Assembly (NCBI RefSeq): GCF_900564155.1
Contig: NZ_LS999839.1
Span: 5,391,097 to 5,455,096, forward strand
Direction: 5' to 3'
DNA: 64,000 bases
From: Pedobacter schmidteae
GTDB taxonomy: Bacteria; Bacteroidota; Bacteroidia; Sphingobacteriales; Sphingobacteriaceae
The notes under the pieces were generated by a model, which was not told where the DNA came from, did not search any database, and was given only the letters and a program-made list of their open reading frames with translations. A program made the position numbers and the translations under genes. The number at the start of each line of letters is the position of its first letter. The stretch's first letter is position 1. Of this stretch, positions 43,810 through 52,761 are shown piece after piece.

Positions 43810-43840
43810 TATAGTCCCAGAATAAAAGGGACTATATTTC
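43810..43840. terminator. Bidirectional terminator between thioesterase and batE
   Basis: TATAGTCCC and GGGACTATA around a nine-base A-rich loop, with T-rich sequence after it. It overlaps the last codons of batE on the minus strand. Confidence 0.75.
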
Positions 43841-44620
43841 TTTCACATTGCCCAGTTTAATCCAGCCTCCGTTACCATTGGCCAATGTAATTTTTATCCA
43901 ATCCGCATCTGTTTCCTGTATATTCACCTTTGTTCCCTCATGGATCACAAAAAGTGTTTTCTGCTTATCATCAGGCCCGCTTTTTACATCCGCCGCACCT
44001 GCAAATACAATTCCTTGCTGCGTTGCATTCAGTTCGCGCGATTGCAGCGCCGATAAGAGCCAAAAAAGCAAGCCCAGCGAAAGCAACGAAACCCCGGCAT
44101 AAAAGGCCAGTTTTTTTGGCCATATGGCAATCAAAAACAGGTAAGCGATAAGTGATACAAACCCTGTAATAAGGCAGAACACTGTAAACACAGCTAGGGT
44201 GTTTAAGGAAAAGAAAAACAGGAATGATTTCCACCATTTGCTCAGGAAAAATTCAGGCACAGCCTCAATACGATCTGTTATTTTAAGATTGGCCAGCTGC
44301 AGGTTAAGCTGAATTTCCGAATCCCCGGGATTTAATTTCAGGGCCTTTTCGTAATTTAAAATGGCTTGTGGCATTTCCGCCATTTTGTATTTTGCATTGC
44401 CTAAATTAAAATATACGATTGCCGATTGGTAACCTGCATCCAGTATTTCCTGGTAAGCTTTGGCCGCCTCATTATACTGGTTTTTGGCATAAGCTGCGTT
44501 GCCCTGCTTCAATAAATTTTCGGCATTAATTTCCTTCGCCGATACAAAAAATGGCACGACCAATAGCAGGCAGGCATATATATGAGGTTTCAAAAAATCA
44601 GGCATTTTCTTCGATGTCAT
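43832..44620 (-). CDS. batE: BatE: TPR and SH3-like membrane protein
   Basis: 262 residues from the ATG at 44620 (MTSKKMPDFLKPH); the ATG at 44605 is also possible and both overlap batD. A signal peptide is followed by TPR repeats (about 34-110; GNAAYAKNQYNEAAKAYQEI, LGNAKYKMAEMPQAILNYEK), two membrane helices (about 130-200) and a C-terminal SH3-like domain (about 215-262). Last gene of the Bat operon, which in Bacteroides and Leptospira has been linked to aerotolerance and envelope stability. Confidence 0.86.
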   Translation of the reverse strand: MTSKKMPDFLKPHIYACLLLVVPFFVSAKEINAENLLKQGNAAYAKNQYNEAAKAYQEILDAGYQSAIVYFNLGNAKYKMAEMPQAILNYEKALKLNPGDSEIQLNLQLANLKITDRIEAVPEFFLSKWWKSFLFFFSLNTLAVFTVFCLITGFVSLIAYLFLIAIWPKKLAFYAGVSLLSLGLLFWLLSALQSRELNATQQGIVFAGAADVKSGPDDKQKTLFVIHEGTKVNIQETDADWIKITLANGNGGWIKLGNVKEI

Positions 44621-46418
44621 TAATGATACTTTTAGCTTTATCAAACACTTCCTGTTCGGAAATACCCGTAACGGGTGCATATCGGGCCATCTCACACAAA
44701 TCCAGTGTTTCTGTAAGTTGATTGATCAAAGGTGTTTTAATACCCGCTACAGTCAATTGCGCGGTGATATGTTCCTTGTTCAGATCAGCTGCCGCAATAT
44801 TAAACTTATCGCCCAGATACTGATACAAACCTTTGTAAACGTCCTGATAAAATAGTGTTGTATTGCCCGCCTGCAATTGTTTTTGGGCATTTGCCAGATG
44901 TTTAGCTGCTACTTTATTGGCGTTTCGGCCTTTTACTTTTACCTGATCTCTGTTGTTTTCCCGGTACTGTTTCCGGTATGCAAAAGCACCAATAAACAAT
45001 ATTGGCCCCAGGCAAAGTAATACATAGTAGGCTGCCGAACCATAAAATCCTTCTCCCTTTTTATGCAAACCGGCACTTCCGGTTTTAATATAGGCAATAT
45101 CCTTTGCCAGCATTTTTATGTCCTGTTGATTGCCCGAAGCATAAGCTGTCACATTTGATCCCGGGGCTCCTTTGGCCACCTTCAAATGAAACGGAGCGGT
45201 ACTAAGGCTCACATATTTTTCCGTTACCGGATTAAAATAAGAGAACTTCAATGGTTCGATATGGTATTCTCCCTCATGTCTCGGAATCAATAAATAAGTG
45301 TATTCCCTGCTTCCTGTCACACCACTTAAACTTTCGGTAATGTGGTCGTTGATTTTAGGATCATATTTTTCCAGGTCGGCCGGAAAATTAACTGTAGGTG
45401 CTTTCAACAACTTCAGGTTACCTGACCCCGAAATTTTAAGCGTATAATTCAAGGCCTCGTTGGCTTTCAGTGCGGACTTATCAACCGATGCATTGATAGA
45501 AAATTGTCCCACTGCACCTTCAAAACCTTCAGGTTTACCTGCATCCGGCAATTGTTTAACATTGATGGTTACCGGTGCAGTTTTTACTTTATACTTTACG
45601 TCTTCATAAGATCCGCCGCCAAAAAACTGTTCAATGGGGTCATTGGATGGTACATTTTTACGTACCACAAAGGTCATAATCAATGGGTCCAATGTCAATT
45701 TTCCAAACCGTTCCGGAAACAGGATAATTTCTTTAAGCACTGCAACATGATACCGTTGTCCATTGTAAACCTCTTCTTTCCAATCTACATTGGCATTGTT
45801 ACTTTTAATTTCCTGGCTCCAGAAACCATTAAAATCAGGTAACTTATCGGGTGCGTTACCCACAATACCAATATTGGCATATAGCTTATAAGTTACCGCA
45901 ATCTGTTCGCCCTGGTACACATTAGTTTTGTTGGCAATGGCCCGCATAAACAATTGTTTGGAAATGTCGGCCGAATTACCACTGGATACGCGATCCCCCT
46001 GGCCTCCCGAACGTGCCTGCCCTTGTTGTTGTTGCGGTACAGCCCGCCCCTTGCTTACCTTTATTTTAACAGCGTTTGATTTATGTTGTTTACCATTAAT
46101 CACCATGGTGGCCGGGCCGATGGTAAACTCACCTTCTTTCAGGCCAATTAAAACATAGCCTACAGATATGCTTGCGGTAGTCTGCCCATTTATCGAACTA
46201 TAACTGGACGATTGATTGGGCCCGCCAACCACCTGAAAACCATTAAATGCAGGTGGATCAAAAGATTCCGGATTTCCATTTGTCGAAAAAGTAATCTCAA
46301 ACTGCTCTCCTGCAGCTACCTGATTTGAACTTACGGTGGCCGTAACCTTAATACCTTGTCCAAAACCAAATACCGACCATAAAAGCAGTACTGATAATAA
46401 ATAATATTTCATTTTCAT
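44598..46418 (-). CDS. batD: BatD: oxygen-tolerance family protein
   Basis: 606 residues. A signal peptide (about 1-20) is followed by repeated beta domains of the BatD type (KVTATVSSNQVAAGEQFEIT, GSGNLKLLKAPTVNFPADLE), a membrane helix near 465-485 and a cytoplasmic helical tail (about 490-606). It is predicted to sit in the periplasm anchored to the inner membrane beside the VWA proteins BatA and BatB. Starts 12 bases after the batC stop. Confidence 0.9.
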   Translation of the reverse strand: MKMKYYLLSVLLLWSVFGFGQGIKVTATVSSNQVAAGEQFEITFSTNGNPESFDPPAFNGFQVVGGPNQSSSYSSINGQTTASISVGYVLIGLKEGEFTIGPATMVINGKQHKSNAVKIKVSKGRAVPQQQQGQARSGGQGDRVSSGNSADISKQLFMRAIANKTNVYQGEQIAVTYKLYANIGIVGNAPDKLPDFNGFWSQEIKSNNANVDWKEEVYNGQRYHVAVLKEIILFPERFGKLTLDPLIMTFVVRKNVPSNDPIEQFFGGGSYEDVKYKVKTAPVTINVKQLPDAGKPEGFEGAVGQFSINASVDKSALKANEALNYTLKISGSGNLKLLKAPTVNFPADLEKYDPKINDHITESLSGVTGSREYTYLLIPRHEGEYHIEPLKFSYFNPVTEKYVSLSTAPFHLKVAKGAPGSNVTAYASGNQQDIKMLAKDIAYIKTGSAGLHKKGEGFYGSAAYYVLLCLGPILFIGAFAYRKQYRENNRDQVKVKGRNANKVAAKHLANAQKQLQAGNTTLFYQDVYKGLYQYLGDKFNIAAADLNKEHITAQLTVAGIKTPLINQLTETLDLCEMARYAPVTGISEQEVFDKAKSIINDIEENA

Positions 46419-46430
46419 GCTATCTTTCCC

Positions 46431-47204
46431 CTACCAGTCTTTAACAATCCGGCCTTTTACACCTTTTGCTTTTTTATTTTTCAACTTGTCCTGGGTATTT
46501 TTTTCTTCATTTTTTAATGCTTCCAGCATCCGCTCTGCATCTTCCTTCGACAATTTATCAGGTTGCGGTTGCTGCCCCTGCTGCTGATCTTTTTTGTCCT
46601 GATCTTTTTTATCTTTATTCTGCTGGTCTTTATTCTGATCCTTTTTATCCTGGTCCTTCTTATCTTTATCCTGCTGATCCTTTTTATCCTGATCTTTCTT
46701 GTCCTGATCTTTCTTATCCTGGTCCCTTTTGTCTTTGTTCTTGTCCTTATTTTTATCGTTTTTGTTCTGCTGTTGCTGCTGCTTCAGTTTTTCCTGCGCA
46801 TAAGCCAGATTATAACGGGTCTGATCATCCTTTGGATTATTGATCAAAGATTTTTTGTATGCTTCAATGCTTTCTTCCAGTTTTTTTGCTTCCAGCAAAG
46901 AATTGCCCAGGTTATGATAAGCCTGCGCTTTTACACCTTTATCTGTCGAAGAGCCTGCAATTTCAGTAAATTTCTGTGCAGCATTCTCAAACTTTTTTTG
47001 TTTGTACAAGGCATCACCAAGATTAAAATTTCCTGCAACTGATTCTTTCGTTTTTTCTACCGATTGACGATAGCTGGCTTCTGCTTCTGCATACTTTTGT
47101 TGCTGATAAAGCTTATTGCCATTATGGATATACATTTTCTCCTGCTGGGCAAAAACCACAGTTCCATGTAGGATAATATAGGTTATAATGATCAACTGCC
47201 TCAT
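46431..47204 (-). CDS. batC: BatC: TPR protein with Lys/Asp/Gln repeat tail
   Basis: 257 residues. A signal peptide (1-19), then TPR repeats (about 24-140; NGNKLYQQQKYAEAEASYRQ, YHNLGNSLLEAKKLEESIEA). From about 145 to 215 there is a low-complexity run of KDQ/DKKDQ units. A basic C-terminal helix closes the protein. The opposite strand of the repeat run reads as a hydrophobic open frame, which is an artefact. Between batB and batD. Confidence 0.88.
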   Translation of the reverse strand: MRQLIIITYIILHGTVVFAQQEKMYIHNGNKLYQQQKYAEAEASYRQSVEKTKESVAGNFNLGDALYKQKKFENAAQKFTEIAGSSTDKGVKAQAYHNLGNSLLEAKKLEESIEAYKKSLINNPKDDQTRYNLAYAQEKLKQQQQQNKNDKNKDKNKDKRDQDKKDQDKKDQDKKDQQDKDKKDQDKKDQNKDQQNKDKKDQDKKDQQQGQQPQPDKLSKEDAERMLEALKNEEKNTQDKLKNKKAKGVKGRIVKDW

Positions 47205-47206
47205 AG

Positions 47207-48241
47207 CTATCTCACTTCAAATAAATTCAACTCACTTAATTTTAGGTTTCTCCGATTAGAAATAAAAAATTCGAGTACCAGTAGCAGCAATGCAAAGCCT
47301 ACAAAAAACTGAAACCTATCTTCATAATTTTTAAAGGCTTTACTATCATAGGTCTTTTTCTCCATTTTATTTACCTGATCCATCACAATGTTAAAACCGC
47401 TATTGGCATTACTTGCCCTTACATACACACCATTGCCTGCCTGCGAAATTTCCTTACACATCTCCTCATTTAATTTACTCACTACCGTTTTCCCTGCTTC
47501 ATCGGTGTGAAACCCAATAGGATTTCCATTTTTATAAATCGGAACCGGCGCGCCCTCCGGTAAGCCTAAACCGATCACATGGATAGCCACATCTTTGGCA
47601 CTGGCACTTTTAGCTGCCGATATCGCATCATCTTCGTGGTTTTCTCCATCAGTCATCAAAATCATGGCTTTGCTGGTACCATTTACAAAGTTAAAAGACT
47701 TCATTCCCATATCTATTGCAGCACCAATAGCGGTACCCTGGGTGGGTACAATGTCTGTGGTAATGTTGTTCAAAAACAATTTTGCTGCCGAATAATCGGT
47801 CGTTATAGGCAATTGAACATAGGCCTCGCCGGCAAAAATGATAATGCCTATACGGTCGTTATGTAAATTATCAATCAACTGAGATATTGCCCGTTTGGCA
47901 TTTTCCAGTCTATTTGGGGCCAAATCTCCCGCCAGCATACTGTTCGATACATCCAACAGGATCATCAAATCAGCTCCGTTACGCCTCGCTTCCTCCATCT
48001 TGGTTCCAATTTGCGGATTTGCTGCTCCTACTACCAGCGAGGCATAAGCCAATGCAAAAAAAGTAAATTTTAAGCCCGGTCTGCTCAAAGAAACCTCCGG
48101 CATCATCCTCCGCACCGTATGTTGGTCGCCCAATGAGGCCAATGCTTTCTTTTTCCATCTTCGGATCATTAAAAAAACAATGATCATCAAAGGGATAAGC
48201 GCCAATCCCCATAAAAAACCTATGTGTTCAAAACGTAACAT
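47207..48241 (-). CDS. batB: BatB: VWA-domain membrane protein
   Basis: 344 residues. Two N-terminal membrane helices, a VWA domain (about 90-275) with an intact MIDAS (LLDVSNSMLAG; ILMTDGENHEDD) and a final membrane helix (about 315-333). VWA domains bind a metal and partner proteins. Its stop lies two bases before the batC start. Confidence 0.93.
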   Translation of the reverse strand: MLRFEHIGFLWGLALIPLMIIVFLMIRRWKKKALASLGDQHTVRRMMPEVSLSRPGLKFTFFALAYASLVVGAANPQIGTKMEEARRNGADLMILLDVSNSMLAGDLAPNRLENAKRAISQLIDNLHNDRIGIIIFAGEAYVQLPITTDYSAAKLFLNNITTDIVPTQGTAIGAAIDMGMKSFNFVNGTSKAMILMTDGENHEDDAISAAKSASAKDVAIHVIGLGLPEGAPVPIYKNGNPIGFHTDEAGKTVVSKLNEEMCKEISQAGNGVYVRASNANSGFNIVMDQVNKMEKKTYDSKAFKNYEDRFQFFVGFALLLLVLEFFISNRRNLKLSELNLFEVR

Positions 48242-48245
48242 ATCT

Positions 48246-49250
48246 TTAAGTTAAGGCTCCTTTAAAAACTGTATTCCTCAATAAAAACTCCAGTAGCAGC
48301 AATACCATTGCAATGAGTAAAAACGGCAAAAAACGTTCAGTTTTTTTATGGTATTGGGTAACGGCAATTTTCGCTTTTTCCAATTGGTCAATCTGTTGAT
48401 AGATTTGTTTCAGCTTGGCATTATTGGTTGCCCGGAAATACTGTCCCCCGGTTACCTGCGCAATTTCCTTCAACACCCCCTCATCAATAGTTACGGGCAC
48501 CTGCTGGTATTCTACACCAAAAGGGGTCTTTACCGGATAAGGCGCATAGCCCTTAGTACCCACACCAACAGTATATACCCTTACTTTCATTTGCTTGGCA
48601 ATCTCGGCGGCAGTTAAGGGCGGAATTGAGCCGGTGGTATTCGATCCATCTGTCAGTAAAATAACCACTTTACTTTTAGCTTCACTTTCTTTCAACCGGT
48701 TTACCGCTGTAGCCAGTCCCATTCCAATAGCCGTTCCGTCTTCTACCATACCGTTACTGATCTCGCTGAATAGATTGATCAGCACATCGTGATCTATCGT
48801 AAGCGGACATTGTGTAAAACTCTCACCACTAAAAATAACCAGGCCAATGCGATCTTCAGGACGTCCTTTGATAAAATCAATAGCAATATTTTTTCCTGCT
48901 TCCAATCGGTTTGGCTTCAGGTCCTCGGCCAGCATACTACCCGAGATATCTGTGGCAATCACAATATCTATCCCTTCGGTAGTGGAATTTTGCCAGCTAA
49001 AGGCCGACTGCGGCCGGGCCAGGGCAATGATCAGGAAAATAAATGCAAGCACCCTCAATACAATTGCGTAGTGCCTCAACGTTGTGTACTTACTTTTTTT
49101 AATTGATGAAAAGCCCTTCAAGGCCGACATGCGCAGGCTACCCTGAAGTTTGCTGTTTCTCCAGATATACCAGCCAATCATCAAAGGGATGACAATCAGC
49201 AACCAGAAAAAGCCTTTATTGGCAAATTCAATTCCACTAAACAGATTCAT
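48246..49250 (-). CDS. batA: BatA: VWA-domain membrane protein
   Basis: 334 residues, with the same layout as BatB: two N-terminal helices, VWA domain with MIDAS (ATDISGSMLAED; ILLTDGSNTTGS), and a C-terminal membrane helix (about 307-325). Its start overlaps the end of the preceding gene by 14 bases and batB follows after four, so the genes are coupled. Confidence 0.93.
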   Translation of the reverse strand: MNLFSGIEFANKGFFWLLIVIPLMIGWYIWRNSKLQGSLRMSALKGFSSIKKSKYTTLRHYAIVLRVLAFIFLIIALARPQSAFSWQNSTTEGIDIVIATDISGSMLAEDLKPNRLEAGKNIAIDFIKGRPEDRIGLVIFSGESFTQCPLTIDHDVLINLFSEISNGMVEDGTAIGMGLATAVNRLKESEAKSKVVILLTDGSNTTGSIPPLTAAEIAKQMKVRVYTVGVGTKGYAPYPVKTPFGVEYQQVPVTIDEGVLKEIAQVTGGQYFRATNNAKLKQIYQQIDQLEKAKIAVTQYHKKTERFLPFLLIAMVLLLLEFLLRNTVFKGALT

Positions 49251-50217
49251 TGTCGTTATTTTGTGCTTTATGGTCTGTCAATGGAACAGCTTTGGTATTC
49301 ATCACAAAACTGATTGCATTTTCCATACTTTGTTCATTATCGTTATTTAAAGGTGTGGCCTTGGCAAATTTCACCAAATCGGCCAGCAGCAGCATTTGCC
49401 TTAGTTTATTCATGTACTGCCCGGCAATGTTCAAATGTCTTAATCCCGAAAAGATCTCTTCCGAGGTCTGTTCCAATGCATTGATCTCATACCTTTTCTC
49501 CAGATAATCTCTAATGATATCCGTAAGCTCAATATGGTATTGTTTTACCTGGCCCTGCTCCCACAGTTTCTGGCTTTTTAAGGCATTTAATTTATCCAAT
49601 GTCAGCGTATGCAAAGGTAACACAGGCGCAGGCGCAGCTGTCTTCACAGGTTTTTGCTTCCTTTTTTTGATCAAATACCAAATCAGACCGGCAATCAGTA
49701 AGATTCCCAAAAACGAGAACAATACCAGCTTCCAATTGTCCCGAAGCCAATCCATAAAGGAATAGGACACCGCAAGCGGCTCTTTAATGTCATAAATGGC
49801 CTTAGTGGTATCTACTTTTACTTCAGTTATTTCCAGTGGCAGCGGCTGTGTACTTAGCTTTCCGTTCTTACTGTCAAACGTATATGCCGGTATCATGTGC
49901 AGGCCAGCATCAAAAGAAGTAATCACATATTGCCTGCTGATGGTTTTCAGGGCCGGATTGTTTTGATCAGGTACCGTATCGGTTTTGCCCAACTCTACAA
50001 TCTGCACCTTTGAGGAGATGGTATCTGCCAGTACCGGAAAGTCCACTTGCCCGTTTACAGGCAAATGCGCTATCAAACGAAGTATGGTCTGATCGCCTAA
50101 AGCAATTTTACTCCTGTCCAGTTTAGCCTCTACCCTGATGTCCTGCGCCTTTCCGGTATAGCTTAATCCGGCGATGCACAGCATCAAACACCAGCTGAAA
50201 TTAAAAAACTGTTTCAT
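49237..50217 (-). CDS. Bat-operon membrane protein, uncharacterised
   Basis: 326 residues. A signal peptide (1-24), a periplasmic beta domain (about 25-140; VEAKLDRSKIALGDQTILRL), a membrane helix (about 166-186) and a cytoplasmic helical region (about 200-300; LTDIIRDYLEKRYEINALEQ) that resembles the tail of BatD and DUF4381 proteins. It occupies the DUF4381 position between DUF58 and batA. Likely a structural partner of the VWA proteins. Confidence 0.8.
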   Translation of the reverse strand: MKQFFNFSWCLMLCIAGLSYTGKAQDIRVEAKLDRSKIALGDQTILRLIAHLPVNGQVDFPVLADTISSKVQIVELGKTDTVPDQNNPALKTISRQYVITSFDAGLHMIPAYTFDSKNGKLSTQPLPLEITEVKVDTTKAIYDIKEPLAVSYSFMDWLRDNWKLVLFSFLGILLIAGLIWYLIKKRKQKPVKTAAPAPVLPLHTLTLDKLNALKSQKLWEQGQVKQYHIELTDIIRDYLEKRYEINALEQTSEEIFSGLRHLNIAGQYMNKLRQMLLLADLVKFAKATPLNNDNEQSMENAISFVMNTKAVPLTDHKAQNNDNESV

Positions 50218-50221
50218 ATCC

Positions 50222-51097
50222 TTATCGTCTGGCCTCTCTTTTCTTAAACAATGTCATCAATGGTTTGATATATGATTGATGGGTACCAATTTTGGTAAAA
50301 TCTACACCTGATTTTCTGAACTGATCTTCCAGTCTGCCATTTCTTTCCAAAGCAGCAGTTTTAAAGGCATGGCGCACCTGCTTATCTGCTGTATTTATCC
50401 ATTCTGTTTGCCCGGTTTCCTCATCTGTAAACGGAATAAGTCCCAGGTTTGGGAATTCCTCTTCATGGATGTCGTACAACCTCAAAGCAATCAGATCGTG
50501 CTTGCGATTGGCAATTTTGAGTTCGTTTTCAAAAGGGCCACTCATAAAATCAGAAATCAGGAAGGCTGTACAACGCTTTTTTATAGCACTTGTAAAATAG
50601 CGCAATCCTTCGGCTACATTGGTCCCTTTATTCTGGGGTTTAAAATCTATCAGTTCCCTGATGATCATCAGAATGTGGCTCCTACCTTTTTTTGGCGGGA
50701 TGAACTTCTCTACTTTATCACTAAAAAACAGTACGCCTACCTTGTCGTTATTCTGGATAGCCGAAAAAGAAATTACCGCGCACAGCTCGGTAGCCAGTTC
50801 CTGCTTCAGCTGGGCCTGGGTTCCAAAATTCTTAGACCCACTCACATCCACCAGCAGCATTACCGTCATTTCCCTTTCCTCATCAAATACCTTTACATAG
50901 GGGTGGTTAAAACGGGCGGTTACATTCCAGTCAATGGTACGAATCTCATCGCCCACCTGATACTCGCGCACTTCACTAAAAGCCATACCACGACCTTTAA
51001 AGGCTGATTGATATTCGCCCGAAAAAATCTGATTACTCAAACCACGGGTTTTAATCTCTATCTTCCTGACTTTTTTTAAGAGATCTTTGGTTTCCAT
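50222..51097 (-). CDS. DUF58 protein
   Basis: 291 residues. The N-terminal FSGEYQSAFKGRGMAFSEVR and YQVGDEIRTIDWNVTARFNH are DUF58 signatures, followed by a VWA-like domain with MIDAS residues in LLVDVSGSKNFG. Cytoplasmic. DUF58 proteins accompany MoxR ATPases as probable substrates or adaptors. Four bases separate it from the next gene and two from moxR. Confidence 0.93.
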   Translation of the reverse strand: METKDLLKKVRKIEIKTRGLSNQIFSGEYQSAFKGRGMAFSEVREYQVGDEIRTIDWNVTARFNHPYVKVFDEEREMTVMLLVDVSGSKNFGTQAQLKQELATELCAVISFSAIQNNDKVGVLFFSDKVEKFIPPKKGRSHILMIIRELIDFKPQNKGTNVAEGLRYFTSAIKKRCTAFLISDFMSGPFENELKIANRKHDLIALRLYDIHEEEFPNLGLIPFTDEETGQTEWINTADKQVRHAFKTAALERNGRLEDQFRKSGVDFTKIGTHQSYIKPLMTLFKKREARR

Positions 51098-51099
51098 AA

Positions 51100-52128
51100 T
51101 TAAGGAACTTCTACCGCATTCAATATTCCGGTAATGATGGTTTCTGTATTGATGTCCTCTGCTTCGGCTTCATAGGTAAGTCCTATCCGGTGCCTTAAAA
51201 CATCATGGCATACTGCCCGCACATCCTCCGGTATCACATATCCTCTTCTTTTGATAAAGGCATAAGCCTTGGCCGCCAAGGCCAGATTGATGCTGGCACG
51301 TGGTGAAGCACCAAAGCTAATCAGGTTTTTATAATCTGCCAGCTTATACTCGGCCGGAAAACGTGTGGCAAAAACGATATCGATGATGTATTGTTCTATT
51401 TTCTCATCCATATACACTTCTTTCACTACCGTTCTGGCCCGCAAAATATCATCGGTATGGATCACCACATTGGGCTTAGGCATGCCTTGAGGGGCAATAT
51501 TTGCACGCATAATTTTGCGCTCGTCTTCTTTTTTAGGATAACCGATTACTACCTTCAGCATAAAACGGTCTACCTGCGCCTCCGGCAATGGGTAGGTACC
51601 TTCCTGCTCAATCGGATTCTGTGTAGCCAATACCAAAAACGGCTTCGGTAATGGGAAAGTATTGTCGCCAATAGTTACCTGGCGTTCCTGCATGGCCTCC
51701 AGTAAGGCACTTTGAACTTTTGCAGGTGCACGGTTAATCTCATCGGCAAGGATAAAATTGGAGAACAAAGGGCCCTTCCTCACAATAAACTCTTCCTTCT
51801 TCTGATTGTAAATCATGGTACCCAGCAAATCTGCCGGCAAAAGATCTGGCGTAAACTGGATCCTGCTGAAACCTGCATCAATAGCTTTCGACAAAGTATT
51901 AATCGCTAATGTTTTGGCCAGTCCGGGTACACCTTCCAGTAAAATGTGTCCGTCGGCCAGCAGGCCAATCAGCAAACGCTCTACCATATACCGCTGCCCC
52001 ACAATCACCTTATCCATTTCCAGTAACAGGAGATCGATAAATGCACTTTCCTTTTGTATCATTTCATTCAGTGCACGGATATCTGTTCCATACGATGAAT
52101 GTTCAGTAATATTAGTTACTTCTTCCAT
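51100..52128 (-). CDS. moxR: MoxR family AAA+ ATPase
   Basis: 342 residues. Walker A EGVPGLAKTLA, Walker B ILADEINRAPAK, sensor 1 in LATQNPIEQEGTYPLPEAQV, sensor 2 in GASPRASINLAL. MoxR ATPases act as chaperones that activate VWA-containing partners by metal insertion or assembly. First gene of the seven-gene downstream Bat operon on the minus strand. A 9-12 base inverted repeat and a 100-nt hairpin element lie upstream. Confidence 0.94.
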   Translation of the reverse strand: MEEVTNITEHSSYGTDIRALNEMIQKESAFIDLLLLEMDKVIVGQRYMVERLLIGLLADGHILLEGVPGLAKTLAINTLSKAIDAGFSRIQFTPDLLPADLLGTMIYNQKKEEFIVRKGPLFSNFILADEINRAPAKVQSALLEAMQERQVTIGDNTFPLPKPFLVLATQNPIEQEGTYPLPEAQVDRFMLKVVIGYPKKEDERKIMRANIAPQGMPKPNVVIHTDDILRARTVVKEVYMDEKIEQYIIDIVFATRFPAEYKLADYKNLISFGASPRASINLALAAKAYAFIKRRGYVIPEDVRAVCHDVLRHRIGLTYEAEAEDINTETIITGILNAVEVP

Positions 52129-52148
52129 TTATACCCATTTTTTATTCG

Positions 52149-52183
52149 TTGCGAAAATTAGACAAACGTTAATTTTTTCGCAA
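52149..52183. promoter_or_regulatory. Inverted repeat upstream of moxR
   Basis: TTGCGAAAATTA (52149-52160) and TAATTTTTTCGCAA (52170-52183) pair over 12 positions allowing a two-base bulge. It lies 20-55 bases before the moxR ATG and may be an operator or leader hairpin of the Bat operon. Confidence 0.45.
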
Positions 52184-52221
52184 CAGGTAAAGGGGGATAT
52201 AATGTTAAAATATGTTAAAAA

Positions 52222-52321
52222 GGGAATTTTGGTTGGCTCCTCTGCGGCTGGAATAAGTTTTTTCTTCTTTAAGAGAAGAAAAAAATGAATCCTAGGCCGC
52301 TTCGGAGCAACCAAAATTCCC
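52222..52321. repeat. 100-nt hairpin element, copy 1
   Basis: The outer arm GGGAATTTTGGTTG pairs perfectly with CAACCAAAATTCCC. Further in, CTCC/GGAG and GCGGC/GCCGC pair around small internal loops, and TTTTTTCTTCT/AGAAGAAAAAA closes a TTAAG loop. A second copy is at 53584. Between them the loop side is nearly identical, while the outer arm differs on both sides in a compensating way. Confidence 0.75.
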
Positions 52322-52350
52322 GATAATACACACAGGATTTCCCGCCGCAA

Positions 52351-52670
52351 GCAGGATTTTTTACTGTAGGGTGTTTATATCCAGGATTTGTTAGTTGGAT
52401 TCTTATTGCAGAATGCTTTAGCAGGACTTTTTACTGCAGGGTGTTGATATGCAGGATTTGTTAGTTGGATTCTTATTGCAGAATGCTTTAGCAGTACTTT
52501 TTACTGCAGCAGGGTGTTTATATGCAGGATTTGTTAGTTGGATTCTTATTGCAGAATGCTTTAGCAGTACTTTTTACTGCAGGGCATTTATATCCAGGAT
52601 TTGTTAGTTGGATTCTTATTGCAGAATGCTTTAGCAAGACTTTTATTACAGGGCTTTTATTGCAGGATTC
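52351..52670. repeat. 70-bp tandem repeat, four copies
   Basis: The unit beginning GGATTTGTTAGTTGGATTC starts at 52384, 52454, 52527 and 52597 (periods 70, 73, 70), with partial units at both ends. Copies are nearly identical; the third period has an extra CAG. The period is not a multiple of three, so it is not coding. It fills the gap between the hairpin element and the DUF3050 gene. Confidence 0.85.
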
Positions 52671-52761
52671 AGGCTCAGAACCTTACTCCTCATATCGACA
52701 GAAGCAAAGCGACGAGATATCCCTTGAACTATGCTTTAACAAGATTTTATATAGCCTGGTC

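Noticed and set aside
46563..47042. Hydrophobic 159-residue open frame opposite batC
   Set aside because: It is the complement of the Lys/Asp/Gln repeat (AAA/GAT/CAG codons read backwards give Phe/Leu/Ile). No start context or homologue features.
43832..52128. Bat gene cluster as a new system
   Set aside because: The order moxR-DUF58-batA-batB-batC-batD-batE is well known in Bacteroidota.
52384..52670. CRISPR array
   Set aside because: The whole 70-bp unit repeats; there are no unique spacers and no cas genes.
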